Shown here piece by piece: positions 60,401 to 64,000 of a stretch of 64,000 nt of DNA. The notes below the pieces were generated by a model. It saw only the letters and a list, made by a program, of their open reading frames with translations. It was not told the DNA's origin and searched no databases. Both the position numbers and the translations under genes were made by a program. This DNA is from Reticulitermes speratus (Eukaryota > Arthropoda > Insecta > Blattodea > Rhinotermitidae), in the NCBI GenBank assembly GCA_021186555.1, contig JAJKFL010000013.1, positions 43,115,144 through 43,179,143 of the forward strand. The letters run 5' to 3'. The first letter of the stretch is position 1. The number at the start of each line of letters is the position of its first letter.

Positions 60401-62379
60401 TAATGCTATTTCCCATGCTGAATGTTTTGTACTTGAATATGATGATTTTGTACTTTTTGTTCCATTTTTGGAACCTTTGTACCAACACTGTATATGTAAT
60501 AATTGTTGTCTTATTCACTACAAATTTCAAATTCCCAATTCTAATGCTCTGTTAGTCATTCCTGTCAAAGCGACAGAATGGCCATCATGTTGTGCCACAC
60601 ACAATTTGAGGACCGCACACCAGACGGCACTAGTGTCTCTCCTACGTTACAAGTCCAAAGCTGTGCTATGCTGTTTTCACTGACCGCAGCTAATGCGTGG
60701 CTCCAATTGCATAACAGTGATACAAACCTTCAGTTAATTGGTTCAACAACTGAAACAGATGTACCTACACACACGGACATCATGTCATATGCTTACTTCT
60801 TTTGGCTTTAAGATATGGTGCATAAAGGTGCCTGTACTTACAGGTGTATGAGGGAGTGGAGGTATAGCTTCACCTGTTTAATATGCTTAAAGAGTCTTAT
60901 AACAGTATTATGGAACCTGTATATGTGGGCAGCTTGCTTACAGCCTGGAATATGAGAAGAGTGGGATTCAAACCACAGACAGATGGAGGGAGCAAATATG
61001 TCTACAGCAGCCACCTGTGTTTCTAAAATCGCTGGTTTGTGTTCTCACCTCAGTACATCATTTTTAATCCATTTAACACTTCTTCTGGCATGCATTGACA
61101 TATACTCTATGCTATTTCATGTGCGTGACACAGGTAACTATTATCTCCAATCTCACACAGTCCCAAAGTAAAGTATGAATATTCTGTGAATAACAATATA
61201 AAAGGTAAAGTTCTCCCTAGAACAGGCCATGAATGCCCAGAGGGGGAGTAGAGGTATAGCTCTACTCTTTCTTTAACCCCGGCACTAGATGAGGGTGGGT
61301 GGTCAACTCCACGCCCCGGCCGCTTTACCCCCGGGAAAGAGACCCGCTACCCATCGTATAGGAGACTGGGTGGGCCACAGGGCTGGTCTGGACAGGTGCG
61401 GAAAATCTCACCCCCACCAGGATTCAATCCCCGGACCGTCCAGCCCGTAGCGAGTCGCTATACTGACTGAGCTATCCCGGCCCATGAATGACAATATATT
61501 GTTCAGTTAAAATTGGGCAACACAAAATAATCTGCACTCTATAACTGTCTGTAAACAACTAACCTGACAACACTTTTGTACTTCCTGTGGACACGTCAAA
61601 GTAGAGGCACTGAAATCAGTTTTTTGCGCAGTGACATAAGATTTTGATTAGACTCTTGACTCTAGTATCAGATGAAAGGGAGTGGTCAGCTTTATCCTCA
61701 ACAACCAATGAACAACAGTAGAAATGTACAAATGAAACATCTGCACCCTACAGCATGTGCTTGTGTATGTATTATAACAAAGTAAATACACACCTGTGAC
61801 TGGTTGCTTGTGAACTATGACAGCATGTAATCTCATCTCCTTAATGCTCCAGATCCAGATGGCAGCAGGCATCTTATCTGCCCTTGTTGCCAAGAAGTAC
61901 CCACAGCTACTGAAAACTGCCAGTCCAATGCCCAATAATTCAGTGGGCTTATCTGGGTCCAAATGCAAGGATGAAATAATTACAGGCCTTCCACAAACCA
62001 GCTCAACTGAAAGAAAGAAAAACTTGCATGATTAAGGTAATAAATATAGCAACATCATGCATATAATTCTTTTTAACTTAAATTCCACTGGGACAATAAC
62101 TGATGCCTTGGTATTCTGTGTACTGCGTCTCAGAGTGCACGATTTGGAGTCTTGTTGGCATCAGTAAGGAACAGTGCTGAGATAAACAACTTAATCAGTA
62201 CTTCTGGCAGGCAACACTGATTTTAAGCGTAGTTATTTCTGGAGATACTTACAAGACACCTTGCTGGGCTCCTCTCTGACAAAGGACTCCTGATGTACAG
62301 TACAGTCATTATCTAATATAATATCACAATGAGAAAACTCCACCACTGGCTGCCAATTGATGTGGTTCAGCAACCGAAT
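54268..62379 (-). CDS. WRAP73: WRAP73 (WDR8) homologue, C-terminal part (3 exons)
   Basis: WD40-repeat protein of the WRAP73/WDR8 family, known elsewhere as a centrosome/centriolar-satellite and spindle-pole protein. Exons on the - strand: 62379-62253, 62006-61794 and 54467-54268. Phases agree (0/1, 1/1, 1/stop) and give 179 residues. Landmarks: [32 protein letters not shown], then [37 protein letters not shown], and after the long intron [37 protein letters not shown] and TGA (54270-54268). These match the family's late WD repeats (FSPDSYFLATRND, WDIQKLRLFAVL, WDPQQPRLAICTG). No frameshifts. The upstream exons lie beyond 64000, or were not recognised between 62380 and 64000. Confidence 0.88.
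54785..54810. repeat. (CA)n microsatellite
   Basis: About 13 CA units in the long WRAP73 intron. Confidence 0.95.
55321..55752. mobile_element. Foldback element, ~95-bp arms, ~240-bp centre
   Basis: Left arm about 55321-55418 and right arm about 55659-55752 are imperfect inverted repeats. They share accaactaattgcac at the outer ends, caacatg(t/g)ttc-g-ct inside, and gccatcttcagggagt near the centre. The centre has no coding frame. Its inner motif resembles the shorter foldback at 22722-22903, so both may belong to one superfamily. In the WRAP73 intron. Confidence 0.75.
56085..56244 (+). mobile_element. LINE ORF2 C-terminal fragment
   Basis: Reads [20 protein letters not shown] then LKNDLKFF, and after a frame change [15 protein letters not shown] and a stop. 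This is the same block as GVYYAGIKIFNKLPIEIK of the fragment at 1319-1660, so it belongs to the same or a related clade. It is antisense to WRAP73. Confidence 0.65.
56425..56689 (+). mobile_element. SINE-B, tRNA-derived, full length
   Basis: Flanked by a 10-base duplication taatgactat (56415-56424 and 56690-56699). It starts ggccgtgcggtctaaggcgt (A-box-like, as in tRNA-Leu/Ser) and has ggttccaatccc as a B box. A 190-base body follows, with ctgtgacgggctggtcactc and catgaaacctcgacgaaacg, and it ends in a C-run, A-run and (TAA)n tail. Not a functional tRNA: no acceptor-stem pairing is maintained and a body follows. Confidence 0.9.
57336..60262 (-). mobile_element. CR1/L2-like LINE, copy 2, nearly complete ORF2
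   Basis: A - strand element 5'-truncated within the endonuclease and complete to the 3' end. The 3'UTR (57358-57545) matches copy 1 and ends in a (TTGAA)n tail at 57335-57357 followed by AAT repeats. The 5' junction runs into (TAA)n at 60262-60289. It sits in the WRAP73 intron in the sense orientation. Confidence 0.9.
57546..60262 (-). CDS. LINE ORF2: endonuclease plus reverse transcriptase (5'-truncated)
   Basis: Uninterrupted frame of about 905 codons within the element; the first ATG of the frame (60305) lies in flanking microsatellite and is not native. Endonuclease: [29 protein letters not shown] (59921-59892). Reverse transcriptase: [87 protein letters not shown] (catalytic FADD 58343-58332), and the C-terminal [19 protein letters not shown]. 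The enzyme copies element RNA at a nicked target. The endonuclease N-terminus is missing, so autonomous activity is unlikely. The intact frame implies recent insertion. Confidence 0.88.
61201..61485 (-). mobile_element. SINE-A, full length, with target duplication
   Basis: Flanked by gaataacaatata (61188-61200) and gaatgacaatata (61486-61498). The - strand head gggccgggatagctcagtca with ggattgaatcc shows both pol III boxes of a tRNA ancestor. It ends in a short GGTAAA-type tail. Best copy of the family in the window. Confidence 0.92.
61794..62006 (-). CDS. WRAP73: WRAP73 penultimate exon
   Basis: 213 bases encoding [20 protein letters not shown], then [20 protein letters not shown] and [16 protein letters not shown]. 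The acceptor has a strong pyrimidine run (tttttctttctttcag) and the donor is gtgtgt at 61793. Confidence 0.9.
62253..62379 (-). CDS. WRAP73: WRAP73 antepenultimate exon
   Basis: 127 bases, 42 codons plus one base, starting IRLLNHINW after acceptor gatgttgcag and ending SKVS before donor gtaagt (62252-62247). Confidence 0.88.
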
Positions 62380-62814
62380 CTGCAACATCGAACATCCATT
62401 CACAAAGTGCATTGCCACAACTTGCACTCAGAGAGGGCACAGCAGTACGACACCTCCCGCTAATGCAACAACCTCAAAACAAATCACCTCTGTCACAGAA
62501 ACAATCTATTACTGTCTCTAGGTATGAGAAGAAACTGCATGGAATAGTTTATAAAGATTTACTCTTTTCTGAACTTCATATAAAATTTTAACCACCTCTT
62601 CTGGGACAATTAACACTATTTGCGAATTACAGTATTGTATACGTCAGAGCACATTCTGTCAGACACAAGAACTACTGACCAGATGAGGACTCTGGTCTTC
62701 TGGGATGTGATGCTGCATCATTGGGTCAGTGGTTCCTGACATTTGAATGAACACTTTGCCTTCATTCTCCAAGATCAAGTCAACCAGTTCTCCATCATCC
62801 ACTTGGCTCTTGAG

Positions 62815-62933
62815 AATGAAGGCAATACATGCCTTTAAAATGTTGGGAACCAATCACCCAGTGATGTGGTGTCACATCCCAGAAGACCACCACAATCCTC
62901 CCTTACACCACTGTGAAAACCTCAAAACACATA
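62815..62933 (+). repeat. Dispersed repeat copy
   Basis: gaatgaaggcaatacatgcc, aaccaatcacccagtgatgt, cacatcccagaagaccacc and accactgtgaaaacctcaaa. A second partial copy in the opposite direction is at about 62690-62850 (tctgggatgtgatgctgcat and cttgagaatgaaggc words). Cut off by the MITE at 62934. Confidence 0.6.
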
Positions 62934-63107
62934 CAGTAAAACCCCGATTTAATGTTCCCGCATTTAGTGGAATCCCAGATTTAGTGATGATTTTTTCATG
63001 TCCCAACAACAGCTCCATATAAACAAAGTACCTCCATTTAATGAAAACCTCGATTTAGTGAAATATATTCTAATCCCCCAGCAATTCATTAACTAGGGGT
63101 TTTACTG
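62934..63107. mobile_element. pogo/Tigger-like MITE
   Basis: Terminal inverted repeats cagtaaaacccc (62934-62945) and ggggttttactg (63096-63107), flanked on both sides by TA, the target duplication of the Tc1-mariner-pogo superfamily. The inner left sequence cgatttaatgttcccgc with repeated gatttagtg words is typical of pogo/Tigger ends. 174 bases, no coding capacity, so it would need a transposase from elsewhere. Confidence 0.88.
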
Positions 63108-63317
63108 TACTGATCAGATCTTTGGCATATGAGAAATCAGTAAATAACTACTGCAGCTTCCTAAAGAATCTACAAATAAGGTAGGACATAAGAGTTGAAC
63201 AACATTTGAACTGAATGTGAATACCAATGAATAACAGATGAGGCTTCAGGCTTATATTGTTAGATTTCCTACCATGTTTGTGAAAGATCCATAATAAAAA
63301 AATATAAAAAATGAAGT

Positions 63318-63565
63318 TGCCTGTGTATACCCCATGACGGCATATGGAGGGAGTACAGGTAGAGCTCCATTTATACCCTCGGCACTAGATTCAGGTGAGT
63401 GCTCGGCTTCACAGCCCGGTTCCTTTACTCCTAGTGTCCACTGAATAGGAGACTGAGTTGGCCCCACAGCCCGTCTGAATGTTTTAGAGATGAGCAACAT
63501 CTCTTGTCACCACTGGGAATTGAACCCTGGATCATCCAGCCCGTAGCCTAATCATCATACTGGGC
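63318..63565 (-). mobile_element. SINE-A, diverged copy
   Basis: Contains tggagggagtacaggtagag, ctcggcactagattcaggtg, gaataggagactgagttggc and gggaattgaaccctgg (B-box region), in the order of the family but with many changes. No clear target duplication. Confidence 0.7.
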
Positions 63566-64000
63566 ATGCTTCCAAGAAATCCCACAACGGCCAGTGACAT
63601 TCCATCTCTTGCATCTAGTAACAGTGCACAATAGACGGATTTCCCTCCTTGATTTCAATGTCAACATAGTCCACACATGCATTTAATTGTACCACATTAC
63701 TGACAATACACAACAGGACGCCAGCGCACTAATGAACTGTTTTCATTACATGTCATTCCCTTTCTGGAGCCATGTCATATGGCTACAATACAACTTAAAA
63801 GACTTTTGGCTTTAATACATGATAATTAGTAGCAAAATTCGTACGTGCATGCGACTGTCAACACTCATGAAATTGCTGTTTGCTCAGAATAAACGCACAA
63901 ATATTTCATAACAGAATGACACAATGAATCCACCTAAGCTAAAATAATCTGGCAACACATGAAATGAAATGATAGGTATGGAATGTGTTGAATTGGTTTC
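63566..64000. other. Right end of window, nothing recognised
   Basis: AT-rich DNA, presumably still within the WRAP73 locus. I see no WD-repeat exon on the - strand here. Confidence 0.4.

Noticed and set aside
62659..62853. Possible upstream WRAP73 exon
   Set aside because: The text (MVPNILKACIAFILKSQ, MMQHHIPEDQ) belongs to the dispersed repeat read in reverse and lacks WD features or splice sites in phase.

Overview
The window is a piece of an animal nuclear genome, most likely an insect. It has split genes with large introns, AT-rich intergenic DNA, and many non-LTR retrotransposon, tRNA-derived SINE and MITE remnants. The style of the SINEs (tRNA-like head, GGTAAA-type tail) and of the LINE remnants is reminiscent of cockroach/termite genomes, but that placement is an inference from memory and is weak. 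There are no bacterial genes, CRISPR arrays or phage.

Three host genes are recognisable. (1) On the + strand at 184-12177, the last seven coding exons (305 residues) of a TMEM181 homologue, a multi-pass membrane protein; all junctions keep phase and two of its six visible introns use GC-AG splice sites. (2) On the + strand at 15356-19062, an apparently intronless, otherwise complete homologue of Maleless/DHX9 (RNA helicase A). It has two dsRNA-binding domains, a DEIH helicase core and a glycine-rich tail. Its reading frame is broken by four single-base deletions. (3) On the - strand, the last three coding exons of a WRAP73 (WDR8) homologue at 62379-54268, with a 7.3-kb intron that carries an almost intact LINE ORF2 in the same orientation. 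The 5' parts of TMEM181 and WRAP73 lie outside the window.

Layout: 1-12.5 kb TMEM181, with LINE fragments, a 49-bp minisatellite and SINE pieces in its introns; 12.5-15.3 kb spacer ending in a CpG-richer, promoter-like stretch; 15.36-19.06 kb mle/DHX9; 19-28 kb AT-rich intergenic DNA with a SINE, an 85-bp-arm foldback, a 74-bp triplication and simple repeats; 28.5-33.3 kb a decayed Jockey-type LINE (- strand); 33.3-49.2 kb a GC-rich 76-bp satellite (about 200 units) interrupted at 35.5-36.3 kb and near 37.9 kb; 49.2-52.0 kb a second, internally deleted Jockey copy in the same orientation; 52-64 kb WRAP73 with SINEs, a foldback, a LINE and a pogo-like MITE.

The most unusual structure is the 76-bp satellite. 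It is bounded exactly by the 5' end of one Jockey copy and the 3' end of the other, and about 7.8 kb of it (37.6-45.4 kb) shows a much higher density of one-base deletions than the rest. That pattern, a scrambled duplicate at 5.59-5.95 kb and the four frameshifts in mle/DHX9 suggest that parts of this assembly are unpolished or mis-joined, so length and frame there should not be taken at face value. I found no set of genes that looks like a new multi-gene system; the candidates for novelty are the satellite/Jockey composite, the dispersed repeat families and the frameshifted intronless helicase gene.
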